Shown here: positions 17,766-25,449 of the stretch, piece after piece
Layout: every line of letters starts with the position of its first letter
Numbering within the stretch: the first letter of the stretch is position 1
Assembly: GCF_900100265.1 (NCBI RefSeq)
Contig: NZ_LT629696.1
Location: forward strand, 1,178,001-1,242,000
DNA length: 64,000 bases
From: Leifsonia sp. 466MF
Lineage (GTDB): Bacteria > Actinomycetota > Actinomycetes > Actinomycetales > Microbacteriaceae
Direction: 5' to 3'
Notes under the pieces: model-generated
Database searches by the model: none
What the model saw: only the letters and a program-made list of their open reading frames with translations
Told to the model about the DNA's origin: nothing
Translations under genes and position numbers: made by a program

Positions 17766-17847
17766 ACCGCCCGCCATCGAGTCCGCGAACTTTGCACACT
17801 TCCGCCGCGTGTCGTGTGCAAAGTTTGCGGACTCGACGGTGGGCGGT
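17766..17847. repeat. Inverted repeat family B, copy 2 (longest arms)
   Basis: 34-nt arms at 17766-17799 and 17814-17847 match at 31 of 34 positions, with a 14-nt spacer almost identical to that of copy 1 (TTCCGCCGCGTGTC). It fills the space between convergent stops at 17711 and 17847 and touches the stop codon of the minus-strand gene. Upstream, GACCGGCG- and CGCTGGACC-type short sequences are also locally duplicated (17711-17765). Confidence 0.88.
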
Positions 17848-18206
17848 CAGGGGTGGTGTTCTAGGTACTGGCGGAGCACGTTGGCGTGGTTGAGCTCGGG
17901 GTCGCGAGCTCCGACCAGCAGGGTCACGGTCGGATGGGTCCGGCCCAGGCCGCGGAGCACATCCACGGCAGGGTTCGTGTCCAGTTCGCTCTCGTACCGG
18001 CGACGGAACTCGTCGAACACCTCGGCTTCGCCCGACGGGTCCTGATGGAACCAGCGTCGCAGCTCGGTCGATGGCGCGACCTCCTTGAGCCATTCGTCGA
18101 TGTCGGCACGGTCCTTGCTGACGCCGCGCGGCCACAGCCGGTCGACGAGCACGCGGTAGCCGTCGTCGGGTTCGGGCGCGTCGTAGATGCGTTTCACCGT
18201 GAACAC
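17847..18206 (-). CDS. DUF488 family protein
   Basis: 119 residues from a GTG at 18206, chosen because AGGAGG lies 6 nt upstream; an ATG at 18242 would add 12 residues but lacks a well-spaced site. The sequence has the DUF488/YeaO pattern: VKRIYDAPEPDDGYRVLVDR followed by LWPRGVSK near residues 4-32, ELRRWFHQDP, and a C-terminal VTLLVGARDPELNHANVL. The biochemical role of DUF488 is not established. It stands alone, upstream of the PfkB-ARH operon end, in convergent arrangement with the LysM-like lipoprotein gene. Confidence 0.85.
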   Translation of the reverse strand: MFTVKRIYDAPEPDDGYRVLVDRLWPRGVSKDRADIDEWLKEVAPSTELRRWFHQDPSGEAEVFDEFRRRYESELDTNPAVDVLRGLGRTHPTVTLLVGARDPELNHANVLRQYLEHHP

Positions 18207-18267
18207 GGGAGGCCTCCTTCGGTCGGCGGTCGGTTCGTTCATCCCTTCCGAGTGTGCCCCCGTGCGG

Positions 18268-19197
18268 TCAGCCCGAGGCCAGCAGGGCGTCGGTCTCCGC
18301 GGCGGTCGGCGCGGTCGCCGGTCCGCGCCGCGTCACGGCGATCGCCGCGGCCGCGTTCGCCCGCCGCGCGGCGTCGATCGGTGCGGCGCCGCGGGCCAGG
18401 GCCGCGGCGAGCACCCCGCCGAACGCGTCGCCCGCTCCCGTCGTGTCCACCGCGTCGACCGGGAAGGCCGGCAGGTGCGCAGGCGCCGGCTCGTCAGTGG
18501 CGACCCAGCATCCCGAGGAGCCGTCGCGCACGACCGCGACCCCACCCTCGCGCAGGCTGCCGCGCAGCGACCCGGCAGCGGGCGCGGGATGGGCGTGGGC
18601 GCGAAGGATGCGCGCCTCGCGTGCGTTCGCGCTGAGTACGTCGGTGCGGCGCAGCACCGTCTCCAGGAGCTCCGGGTCGAGCGAGCCGACGAGCGGAGAC
18701 GGGTCGAAGACGACGCGCGTCTCCGGACCGATGGCGCCCAGCCACCCCGTGACGGCCGGGCCGGATCCGGGATGCGCGAGGCTGTAGCCGGAGACGTAGA
18801 CGACATCCGACGCACGGGGCTGCACCGCATCCAGGTCGGCTCGGCTCAGCATCCCCTCGGCGCCGGGCGCGGTGACGAACGTGCGCTCGGCCGCGCTGTC
18901 GAGGAGGACGACGCTGTAGCCGTTGTCGACGCCGTCGAGCGGCGGATTCGCGACCGAGATGCCTTCGCTCCAGAGCGCCTCGGCGACGACCTCGCCGAAC
19001 GGGCCGGTGCCGGAGCGGCCGGCGAACACGACGTCCGCGCCGTCGCGGGCCGCTGCGGCCATGACGTTGAAGCCGCCGCCGGCGGACATGCCCGCCGAGG
19101 AGGCGAGGACGTCGCCGCCGCGCTCGGGCAGCGCATCCACGGTGAGGAGAAGGTCGACGACGACCGTCCCGGTGAAGATGAGTCGTCCGTCAGCCAT
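18268..19197 (-). CDS. PfkB-family (ribokinase-like) sugar or nucleoside kinase
   Basis: 309 residues, typical PfkB length. The N-terminal substrate loop MSAGGGFNVMAAAARDGADV (about 37-56) and the C-terminal anion-hole/catalytic motif DTTGAGDAFGGVL (about 252-264, with the base Asp in GAGD) are intact. It phosphorylates a sugar or nucleoside with ATP. It overlaps the ADP-ribosylglycohydrolase gene by 8 nt, so the two are translationally coupled. The pairing suggests it acts on a ribose-containing product of that hydrolase, but the substrate is unproven. Confidence 0.88.
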   Translation of the reverse strand: MADGRLIFTGTVVVDLLLTVDALPERGGDVLASSAGMSAGGGFNVMAAAARDGADVVFAGRSGTGPFGEVVAEALWSEGISVANPPLDGVDNGYSVVLLDSAAERTFVTAPGAEGMLSRADLDAVQPRASDVVYVSGYSLAHPGSGPAVTGWLGAIGPETRVVFDPSPLVGSLDPELLETVLRRTDVLSANAREARILRAHAHPAPAAGSLRGSLREGGVAVVRDGSSGCWVATDEPAPAHLPAFPVDAVDTTGAGDAFGGVLAAALARGAAPIDAARRANAAAAIAVTRRGPATAPTAAETDALLASG

Positions 19198-20224
19198 GTC
19201 GTCTCCTCAGCTCCAGCAGTCCGTCGACCAGGGGTTCCAGGTCGAGGGCGTTGACGCGGCGGACCGTCTCGAGCGCGGTGCGTGGCCAGGCGGCCGCTCC
19301 GGTGGCGCCGAGCACGGCTCCCGTCATGGCCGCGATCGTGTCGGTGTCGCCGCCGAGCGCGGCGGCGCGGCAGAGCGTGTCCCAGGCGGCGTCCGGGTCG
19401 GGATGCGCGGGCTCGGACCCGGCGACGGTCACCGCGACGAGCGCGAGCGCGGCCACCACGGACTCCTGTGCGGCGACCGAGGTGCCGATGACCTCGGAGA
19501 GGGCGTCGTCCTGCTCCCGCGGCGCCAGACCGAGGAGGTAGGGGATGGCCCACTCGAGCCGGGCGGCTATGTCGCCGCCCGCGACCCAATGACCGCGCCG
19601 TGCTCCTTCGCGGGCTGCCGCGACCGCCACATCCAGCGCCTCCGGGGTGTCCGCTCCGTCGACGCCGGCGCTCACAGCGGCTCCGACGGCGGCGGCGCTC
19701 GCGATGCCGATGCCCGTGTTGTGGGTGAGCGCGCTCACGGACACCACGGCGTCGACGAACCCGCTGAGCGGTTCGACCGGCACGGCGATGCCGACCGGGG
19801 TGATCCGCATCGCCGCGCCGTTCGTAGCCCCGAACCGGCCGGCTTCTTCGGGCGGCATGCCGTCCTGCAGCCGCTGGAGGGCCGCGCGGGTGCTCGGACC
19901 GAGCAGGTCGAGGGAGCCGCGGGACTCCATGGTCCGCTCCCACGCGAGCAGCTCGGCGGCGAAGACGCTCGGGCGGACGGTCCCACGCCCGTCGATGAGG
20001 AGGCGCGCGAGCAGAACGGCCTGCTCGGTGTCGTCGGTGATCGAGCCGGCGGGCATCCCTGCGGCGATCTGCTGGTGCGGGCCGGCCGCAACGAGACCGC
20101 GGAGGGTGCCGTGGTCGGCGAAGATGCGTTCGCGCGACATCGACTGGGTGGGCATGCCGAGGGCGTCGCCGAGCGCCAGGCCCTGGAGCGCGCTCAAGGC
20201 CCGGGCGCGGGTGGTGTCCCTCAC
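19190..20224 (-). CDS. ADP-ribosylglycohydrolase family protein
   Basis: 344 residues. Mg-binding motifs of the ARH fold are all present: LALGDALGMPTQ (about 16-27), GSITDDTEQAVL (about 60-71), THNTGIG in the middle, and ALGGDTDTIAAM near 290-301. Members remove ADP-ribose from proteins or cleave related N-ribosides. The start is a GTG that overlaps the upstream stop by 4 nt, and its end overlaps the PfkB kinase by 8 nt. Which bond is cut is not known; some bacterial relatives act on small molecules rather than proteins. Confidence 0.9.
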   Translation of the reverse strand: MRDTTRARALSALQGLALGDALGMPTQSMSRERIFADHGTLRGLVAAGPHQQIAAGMPAGSITDDTEQAVLLARLLIDGRGTVRPSVFAAELLAWERTMESRGSLDLLGPSTRAALQRLQDGMPPEEAGRFGATNGAAMRITPVGIAVPVEPLSGFVDAVVSVSALTHNTGIGIASAAAVGAAVSAGVDGADTPEALDVAVAAAREGARRGHWVAGGDIAARLEWAIPYLLGLAPREQDDALSEVIGTSVAAQESVVAALALVAVTVAGSEPAHPDPDAAWDTLCRAAALGGDTDTIAAMTGAVLGATGAAAWPRTALETVRRVNALDLEPLVDGLLELRRRHG

Positions 20225-20790
20225 AGCGGCGCCAGGAGCGCCCCGCGCAGTCGCTCGCTCAGGTCGGGCGGGACCTCGACGGCGACGCCGAGGGCCTGGA
20301 TGGCGCGGCTGAAGTAGTTGCGCACTGCGGCCGCCAACGTGATGTCGACGATCTCGCGGTCCGTGAAGCCGAGGTCGCGCAGCCGGCCGGCGTCGTCGGG
20401 GGTCATGGCGGAGGAGTCCGTGCTGAGCCGCTCGGCGTACTCCATCATGGCGACCTCCGCCTCGCTCAGTCCGGCGTCGTGGTAGTCCCGGGCGATGCGC
20501 TCGAGCTCGGCTTCATCCATGATCGTCAGGGTCTTGCGACCGTGAGCGAGACGGCAGTGCTGCGAGCGGAGCGCCTGGGCGGCCGCGAGCGTGACCAGCT
20601 CGTACCGGCGCTTGCCGAGGGTCGGCACGATCGTGCGGACGAGATCCTCGAACGCGCGGAACGCCTCGGGGTTCGTGCTCAGTACGCGGGTGTACTCGGG
20701 GACGTATCCGAGGTCGTCGATGTCTTCGGCATACAGTTCGGCGACGGCTCCGGTCGCTTCGGACGGTTCCGGGCTCTCGATGATGGACAC
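20221..20790 (-). CDS. AhpD/carboxymuconolactone decarboxylase-like peroxidase-related protein
   Basis: 189 residues from a GTG at 20790 with GGGAGGAG upstream; an upstream ATG at 20886 falls inside the family B repeat and is rejected. All-alpha CMD/AhpD-like sequence with TLGKRRYELVTLAAAQALRS, then QHCRLAHG at about 79-86. AhpD enzymes use a CxxC pair; here only one Cys remains before the His, so classic thiol-disulfide chemistry is doubtful. The second half (AVRNYFSRAIQALGV) fits the uncharacterised peroxidase-related subgroup. First gene of a three-gene overlapping operon with the ARH and PfkB genes. Confidence 0.78.
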   Translation of the reverse strand: MSIIESPEPSEATGAVAELYAEDIDDLGYVPEYTRVLSTNPEAFRAFEDLVRTIVPTLGKRRYELVTLAAAQALRSQHCRLAHGRKTLTIMDEAELERIARDYHDAGLSEAEVAMMEYAERLSTDSSAMTPDDAGRLRDLGFTDREIVDITLAAAVRNYFSRAIQALGVAVEVPPDLSERLRGALLAPL

Positions 20791-20867
20791 GGTGGTCTCC
20801 TCCCATACGGACCGCCTCATTCTCACGCGCTCGCCCCGCCGAGCACCACTGCCCTGCGCATCCATCC

Positions 20868-20933
20868 CCGTCGAGTCCGCGCACATTGCACACGCCGCGC
20901 GGGGCGAGCGTGCAAAGATTGCGGACTCGACGG
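20868..20933. repeat. Inverted repeat family B, copy 3
   Basis: 26-nt arms at 20868-20893 and 20908-20933, matching at 21 of 26 positions, with a 14-nt spacer. It lies between two minus-strand genes: 11 nt after the MFS stop (read on the minus strand) and before the CMD-like gene start. It could terminate MFS transcription. This is the most diverged copy of the family. Confidence 0.82.
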
Positions 20934-20944
20934 TGGGGATCGGG

Positions 20945-22453
20945 TCAGTGGGCGAAGGCGACGTCCTCGGACGGGGAGTCGGCGGGCTTCCGGAGGAAGA
21001 AGGAGCCTGCGACCGCGAACAGGGAGATGATCGCGCCCGCGACGAACGCCGCCCGGATGCCTCCCGCCTGCGCGGCGTCCACTCCTGCGCCGCCCGCGGC
21101 CAGGGCTGTGCCCTGCAGCGTCAGGACCGCGATGAGCAGGGCCGTGCCCGCCGCTCCGCCGACCTGCTGGATGGTGCCCAGGATGGCGCTGCCGTGCGAG
21201 TACAGGTGCGGCGGCACCGCACCGAGACCGGCCGTGAACAGCGGCGTGAACATCATCGCGAGGCCGAGGCTCATGGTGACGTGCGCGGCGATGACGAGTC
21301 CGACCGGCGTGTGCTCCGTCACCATCGTGAGCGACCACAGCACGAGGCTGACAAGGATCGAGCCGGGAACGACGAGCACGCGCGGGTCGAAGCGGTCGTA
21401 CAGGCGGCCGACGAACGGCGCCGCGAGCCCCATGATCAGCCCGCCCGGGAGCAGGATGAGCCCGGTCGCCAGCGTGTCGAGGTGCAGTACGTGCTGCAGG
21501 TACAGCGGCAGAACGATGATCACGCCGAACATCGACGCGGTCGTGATGGCCATCAGCACGATCGAGATGGTGAAGATGGGGAACGTGAACGTCCGCAGGT
21601 CGAGCAGGGCCCGATCCTTGCGCTGCAGGAGCAGCTGGCGCGTGATGAACGCCGCCAGACCGAGCACTCCGACGATCAGCGACCCCCACAGCATGACCGG
21701 GCTCGCGGACGACCCGCCGGACTCGCCGGAGAGGGTGAGCCCGTAGACCAGTCCTCCGAACCCCAGTGCCGAGAGGATGACCGACAGCACGTCGATCTTC
21801 ACCTTCTGGGTCTCCGTCACGTTCTCGACGAACTTCATGCCGATCAGCAGCATCACGAGCGCGATCGGCAGCACGATCAGGAAGATCCAGCGCCAGGGCA
21901 GGAAGTTCAGGATGAGGCCCGAGATCGTCGGCCCGATGGCCGGCGCGACCGAGATGACGATCGACACGTTGCCCATCGTGCGCCCGCGCATCGCCGGCGG
22001 CACCAGGGTCATCAGGGTCGTCATCAGCAGCGGGATCATGATCGCGGTGCCCGATGCCTGGATCACGCGCGCCGCGACCAGCACCAGGAACCCGGGAGCC
22101 AGGGCCGCTGACAGGGTGCCGAGCGAGAACAGCGACATCGCCGCGATGAACATCTGCCGCGTCGTGTACCGCTGCAGCAGGATGCCCGTGATCGGGATCA
22201 CCACGGCCATCGTCAGCATGAATGCCGTCGAGAGCCACTGCGCAGCGAGGGCGTCGACGTGGAGGTCGTCCATCAGCTTCGGGATGGCGACGGTCATGAT
22301 CGTCTCGTTGAGGATCACGACGAACGTGGCCGCGAGCAGCAGCCAGATCACGCGCTGGTCGCGCGGGGCGATACGCGGCGCGGCGGCGGGCGCGGCCGGC
22401 TGCCCGATGGCGCCGGCATCGACCGAAGGCACTGGTGAGGTCTTCTCAGTCAC
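20945..22453 (-). CDS. MFS transporter, DHA2 (14-helix, EmrB/QacA) family
   Basis: 502 residues with about 14 hydrophobic segments. The N-terminal helix reads VIWLLLAATFVVILNETIM, followed by LPWRWIFLI and the antiporter motif region APAIGPTISG (motif C like). These proteins export drugs or other amphiphilic compounds using the proton gradient. The start is a GTG at 22453 with no strong ribosome binding site, so the exact N-terminus is uncertain. It is not linked to a regulator here; the substrate is unknown. Confidence 0.92.
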   Translation of the reverse strand: MTEKTSPVPSVDAGAIGQPAAPAAAPRIAPRDQRVIWLLLAATFVVILNETIMTVAIPKLMDDLHVDALAAQWLSTAFMLTMAVVIPITGILLQRYTTRQMFIAAMSLFSLGTLSAALAPGFLVLVAARVIQASGTAIMIPLLMTTLMTLVPPAMRGRTMGNVSIVISVAPAIGPTISGLILNFLPWRWIFLIVLPIALVMLLIGMKFVENVTETQKVKIDVLSVILSALGFGGLVYGLTLSGESGGSSASPVMLWGSLIVGVLGLAAFITRQLLLQRKDRALLDLRTFTFPIFTISIVLMAITTASMFGVIIVLPLYLQHVLHLDTLATGLILLPGGLIMGLAAPFVGRLYDRFDPRVLVVPGSILVSLVLWSLTMVTEHTPVGLVIAAHVTMSLGLAMMFTPLFTAGLGAVPPHLYSHGSAILGTIQQVGGAAGTALLIAVLTLQGTALAAGGAGVDAAQAGGIRAAFVAGAIISLFAVAGSFFLRKPADSPSEDVAFAH

Positions 22454-22550
22454 CGCTACAACTTATCGGGGACCACTGACGCTGGGAGTGTCCGTGACCT
22501 GAACTGTGGATGAGTTCGCTCACCGCAGAACTGGGGAATAAAACGCCCGC

Positions 22551-23315
22551 TCAGCGCCCCAGGCCGGCCCGGTCCACCCGGCGGTGGTACCGCATCCCCG
22601 CGACGCCTCCCAGGATGGCGCCGGCGAGGCTCACCACCGCGACCACGACGGCCGTGATGATGCCGGTGAGCGTCACGGATCCTTCGCCCAGCGGGATGCG
22701 CGGGAAGCTGTTCAGGCTGCCGAGGATGTTGTACTGGCTGCCGAAGATGAGGGTCAGCACGGCGACGACCACGGCGATGATCACCGCCCACAGCCACACC
22801 GCGATGCCCTGCTTGACGCCGTCGAAGCGCGCCATCCGCCCGGCCACGTACCCGCCGCAGAAGTAGGCGACGAGCAGGATGACGACGAGCGCGATCGCGC
22901 CGACGAGCCCGACCGTCGACGCGTTGGCGTTGGCCTGGTCGATCGCGCGGTCGGCGCTCCCCGCGGTGCCGAGGCCGACGGCCGCGCCGGCCGCTGCGAC
23001 CAACGCGGTCAGCAGCACCGCGGTTCCCGTCGCGGTGAGCCAGCCGAAGAAGGCCGAGCCGAACTTCATCCCGCCGAACTCGCTGCGCTCGCGGGCGACG
23101 ACGTCCTCACGGAGGGTGTGCGTCCCGTCCCCGTATGTCCCGTCCGGGTGGATTCCGTCGACGGGAGCCGTTGCGGGCGCAGCCGTGGTCGGAGCGCCGG
23201 CGCCGTCCCTCACGGCCTCGCGGTCGCGCACGGCCTCGCGGTCACGCACGGCGTCGCGGTCGCGCACAGTGTCAGCGGCCGCCCGGTCTTCGGGCGGCAA
23301 CGGTCGATCGGTCAT
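22551..23315 (-). CDS. Membrane protein with four helices and a charged repeat-bearing N-terminus
   Basis: 254 residues from the ATG at 23315 (GAAGAGG upstream). The first ~90 residues are hydrophilic, with a threefold VRDR(D/E)A repeat at about 18-36. Four membrane segments follow: about 92-118, 135-165, 174-196 and 208-238, ending MRYHRRVD. The second contains YFCGGYVAGRMARFDG, a pattern seen in small Gly-rich membrane proteins annotated as YrzE/TIGR04086-like; I am not sure of this link. Function unknown. It lies alone between MFS and NAD genes. Confidence 0.7.
   Translation of the reverse strand: MTDRPLPPEDRAAADTVRDRDAVRDREAVRDREAVRDGAGAPTTAAPATAPVDGIHPDGTYGDGTHTLREDVVARERSEFGGMKFGSAFFGWLTATGTAVLLTALVAAAGAAVGLGTAGSADRAIDQANANASTVGLVGAIALVVILLVAYFCGGYVAGRMARFDGVKQGIAVWLWAVIIAVVVAVLTLIFGSQYNILGSLNSFPRIPLGEGSVTLTGIITAVVVAVVSLAGAILGGVAGMRYHRRVDRAGLGR
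23211..23264. repeat. Three 18-bp tandem repeats inside a membrane protein gene
   Basis: The unit CACGGCCTCGCGGTCGCG (18 nt, plus strand) occurs three times in a row with one or two changes. It encodes the six-residue repeat VRDRxA in the cytoplasmic N-terminus. Being in frame, gain or loss of units would keep the protein intact, so copy number may vary between strains. Confidence 0.75.
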
Positions 23316-23417
23316 GGCGTGCCTCTTCCGGTTCGCCCGCGCATGGCGGGTGGTCGTCGGTCGATGAGCACGGTAGGCCGACCCTGAAGCGCTCCATAGG
23401 CGCTTGATTTCCGCCCC

Positions 23418-23441
23418 GAGCGGGAGGATCATCCCGCGCTC
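23418..23441 (-). terminator. Hairpin after the NAD operon
   Basis: GAGCGGGA (23418-23425) faces TCCCGCGCTC (23432-23441) with one bulged base, 15 nt past the cysteine desulfurase stop on the minus strand. It is the likely end of the nrtR-nadA-nadB-nadC-desulfurase transcript. Confidence 0.45.
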
Positions 23442-23455
23442 CCGCGGACCAGCCC

Positions 23456-24598
23456 CTACCCGCCGAGCCCCGCCACGGCCCGCACCGCCTCGCCCACGGC
23501 GGGAGCCACCGCGGCGAGCTGCTCGGCCGTCACCTCCGGCCCCCACGAGAACCGCACCGCCGTGCGGGCGACGTCCTCCGGGTACCCGAGCGCGAGGAGC
23601 ACGTGCGACGCGTCCTCGCTGCCGGCGGCGCACGCCGAGCCGCTGGACGACACGACACCGCGCCGTTCCAGCTCCAGCAGCACCGCCTCCCCGTTGATCC
23701 CGGGGAACACGAACGACGCCGTCCCGGGCAGCCGCGACGTGGGATGCCCGGTCAGGGATGCGCCTGGCGCCTCAGCGAGCACGGCGGCGACGAACGCGTC
23801 CCGCGCTGCGGCAACGGCCGTCGCCCGCTCCTCGAGCCCGGCGACGCTGAGCCGCGCAGCCGTCGCCAGGGCCACCGCGCCGGCGACGTTCTCCGTCCCC
23901 GAGCGGCGGCCGCGCTCCTGACCTCCGCCATGGATGACCGGCTCCAGCGGGATGCGCCCTCTCACGTACAGCGCACCGACGCCCTTCGGCGCTCCGAGCT
24001 TGTGGCCGGAGACGCTCAGCGCATCCACCCCCAGCTCCCGCACGTCGAGCGGCAGCCAGCCGGCCGCCTGTACCGCATCCGTATGAAAGGGGATGCCGTG
24101 CTCGTGCGCGATAGCGGCAAGCTCGGCGATGGACTGCACCGTACCGACCTCGTTGTTGGCGAGCATCACGCTCGCCAGCGTCGTGTCGGGCCGTACGGCG
24201 GCGGCGAACGCTTCGGCCGTGACCAGGCCGTCCGGTCCGACCGGCACGAAGGTCACCTCGAAGCCGTGCAGCCGCACCAGGTAGTCCACCGACTCGAGCA
24301 CCGCCTCGTGCTCGATCGGTGTCGTCACGATGTGGCGTCCGCGCGGGTTCGCCAGCGCGATTCCCTTCACGGCCAGGTTGTCGGCTTCCGTCCCGCCCGA
24401 GGTGAACGTCACCTCCGACGCGCGGCAGCCCAGCCAGTCTGCGACCGCCGAGCGGGCGTCGGTGAGCCCGCGGGCGGCCGATTCGCCGACGGCGTGGTGG
24501 CTCGACGGGTTGCCGAAGTCGCCCGTCAGGTACGGCCACATCGCCTCCAGCACCTCCCGGCGGAGCGGGGAGGTGGCGGCCGCGTCGAGGTAGATCAC
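23456..24598 (-). CDS. Cysteine desulfurase (IscS/NifS-like) of the NAD operon
   Basis: 380 residues. The PLP lysine is in VSGHKLGAPKGVGALY (about residue 201), and the sulfur-carrying Cys is in SSGSACAAGSEDASHV (about 323-338), the IscS-type loop. The GTG start (24598) overlaps the nadC stop by 4 nt. It releases sulfur from cysteine for Fe-S clusters. As the last gene of the NAD operon, it probably serves the [4Fe-4S] cluster of quinolinate synthase, as described for NifS-like genes in nad operons of other bacteria. It may also supply other Fe-S proteins, since no isc or suf genes are in view. Confidence 0.93.
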   Translation of the reverse strand: MIYLDAAATSPLRREVLEAMWPYLTGDFGNPSSHHAVGESAARGLTDARSAVADWLGCRASEVTFTSGGTEADNLAVKGIALANPRGRHIVTTPIEHEAVLESVDYLVRLHGFEVTFVPVGPDGLVTAEAFAAAVRPDTTLASVMLANNEVGTVQSIAELAAIAHEHGIPFHTDAVQAAGWLPLDVRELGVDALSVSGHKLGAPKGVGALYVRGRIPLEPVIHGGGQERGRRSGTENVAGAVALATAARLSVAGLEERATAVAAARDAFVAAVLAEAPGASLTGHPTSRLPGTASFVFPGINGEAVLLELERRGVVSSSGSACAAGSEDASHVLLALGYPEDVARTAVRFSWGPEVTAEQLAAVAPAVGEAVRAVAGLGG

Positions 24599-25449
24599 TC
24601 CACCACCACGTCCAGTCCGAGGTCGAGCGAGCGGACGCTGTGGGTGAGCGCGCCGGACGAGATCACGTCGACGCCGGTCTCCGCGATCGCGCGGACGGTG
24701 GGGAGGCTGACGTTGCCGCTGGCCTCCACGATGGCCCGTCCGCCGACAAGGGCGACGCCTTCGCGCAGCTCGTCGAGGGTGAAGTTGTCGAGCATGATCG
24801 TGTCCACCCCGGCCGCGAGCACCGGCGCGATCTGGTCGATGCGGTCGACCTCGACCTCCAGGTGCGTGGTGTGCGAGAGCTGTTCGCGCACCCGCAGCAG
24901 CGCATCCGTCACCGACAGGCCGGTCTGCGCGGTGAGGACGGCGAGGTGGTTGTCCTTCGCCATGACCGCGTCCGAGAGGGAGTAGCGGTGGTTGTGGCCG
25001 CCGCCGGCGCGGACGGCGTGCCGCTCGAACGCGCGCAGGCCCGGGGTGGTCTTCCGCGTGTCCACGATGCGGGCGGAGGTGCCGGCGACCTCGGCGACGA
25101 ACGCGGCCGTGAGCGTTGCGATGCCGCTCATGCGCTGGACGAAGTTGAGGGCGACGCGCTCGGCCTGGAGCACCGAGCGGGCCGGTCCCTCGACCGTCGC
25201 GAGCGCATCCCCGGCCGCGAACGTCGCGCCGTCGGCGACGTGCACGTTCACGGCGATCGCCGGATCGGTCAGCGTCATCGCGGCCGCGAACACCTCGCCG
25301 CCCGCGAAGGTGCCCGGCTCGCGGCCCACCAGGCGCGCGGTCGCGCGAGCCGTCTCGGGGATGAGCAGCTGGCTGGTCACGTCGCCCCAGGGGGCGTCCT
25401 CGACGAGGGCGGCCTGGACGGCGGTGTGGATGAGCTGGCGGGTCAGCAT
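24595..25449 (-). CDS. nadC: Nicotinate-nucleotide pyrophosphorylase (carboxylating)
   Basis: 284 residues. Quinolinate/PRPP-binding residues are visible in DTRKTTPGLRAFERHAVRAG (about 135-154) and GGHNHRYSL; also VEVEVDRIDQI and the C-terminal VDVISSGALTHS. It converts quinolinate and PRPP to nicotinate mononucleotide, CO2 and PPi, the third de novo NAD step. The start ATG overlaps the end of nadB by 7 nt and its stop overlaps the desulfurase start by 4 nt. Confidence 0.96.
   Translation of the reverse strand: MLTRQLIHTAVQAALVEDAPWGDVTSQLLIPETARATARLVGREPGTFAGGEVFAAAMTLTDPAIAVNVHVADGATFAAGDALATVEGPARSVLQAERVALNFVQRMSGIATLTAAFVAEVAGTSARIVDTRKTTPGLRAFERHAVRAGGGHNHRYSLSDAVMAKDNHLAVLTAQTGLSVTDALLRVREQLSHTTHLEVEVDRIDQIAPVLAAGVDTIMLDNFTLDELREGVALVGGRAIVEASGNVSLPTVRAIAETGVDVISSGALTHSVRSLDLGLDVVVE

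Noticed and set aside
20791..20886. Longer CMD-like protein starting at 20886
   Set aside because: The extra codons lie in the family B repeat arm; the GTG at 20790 has GGGAGGAG upstream and gives a normal N-terminus.
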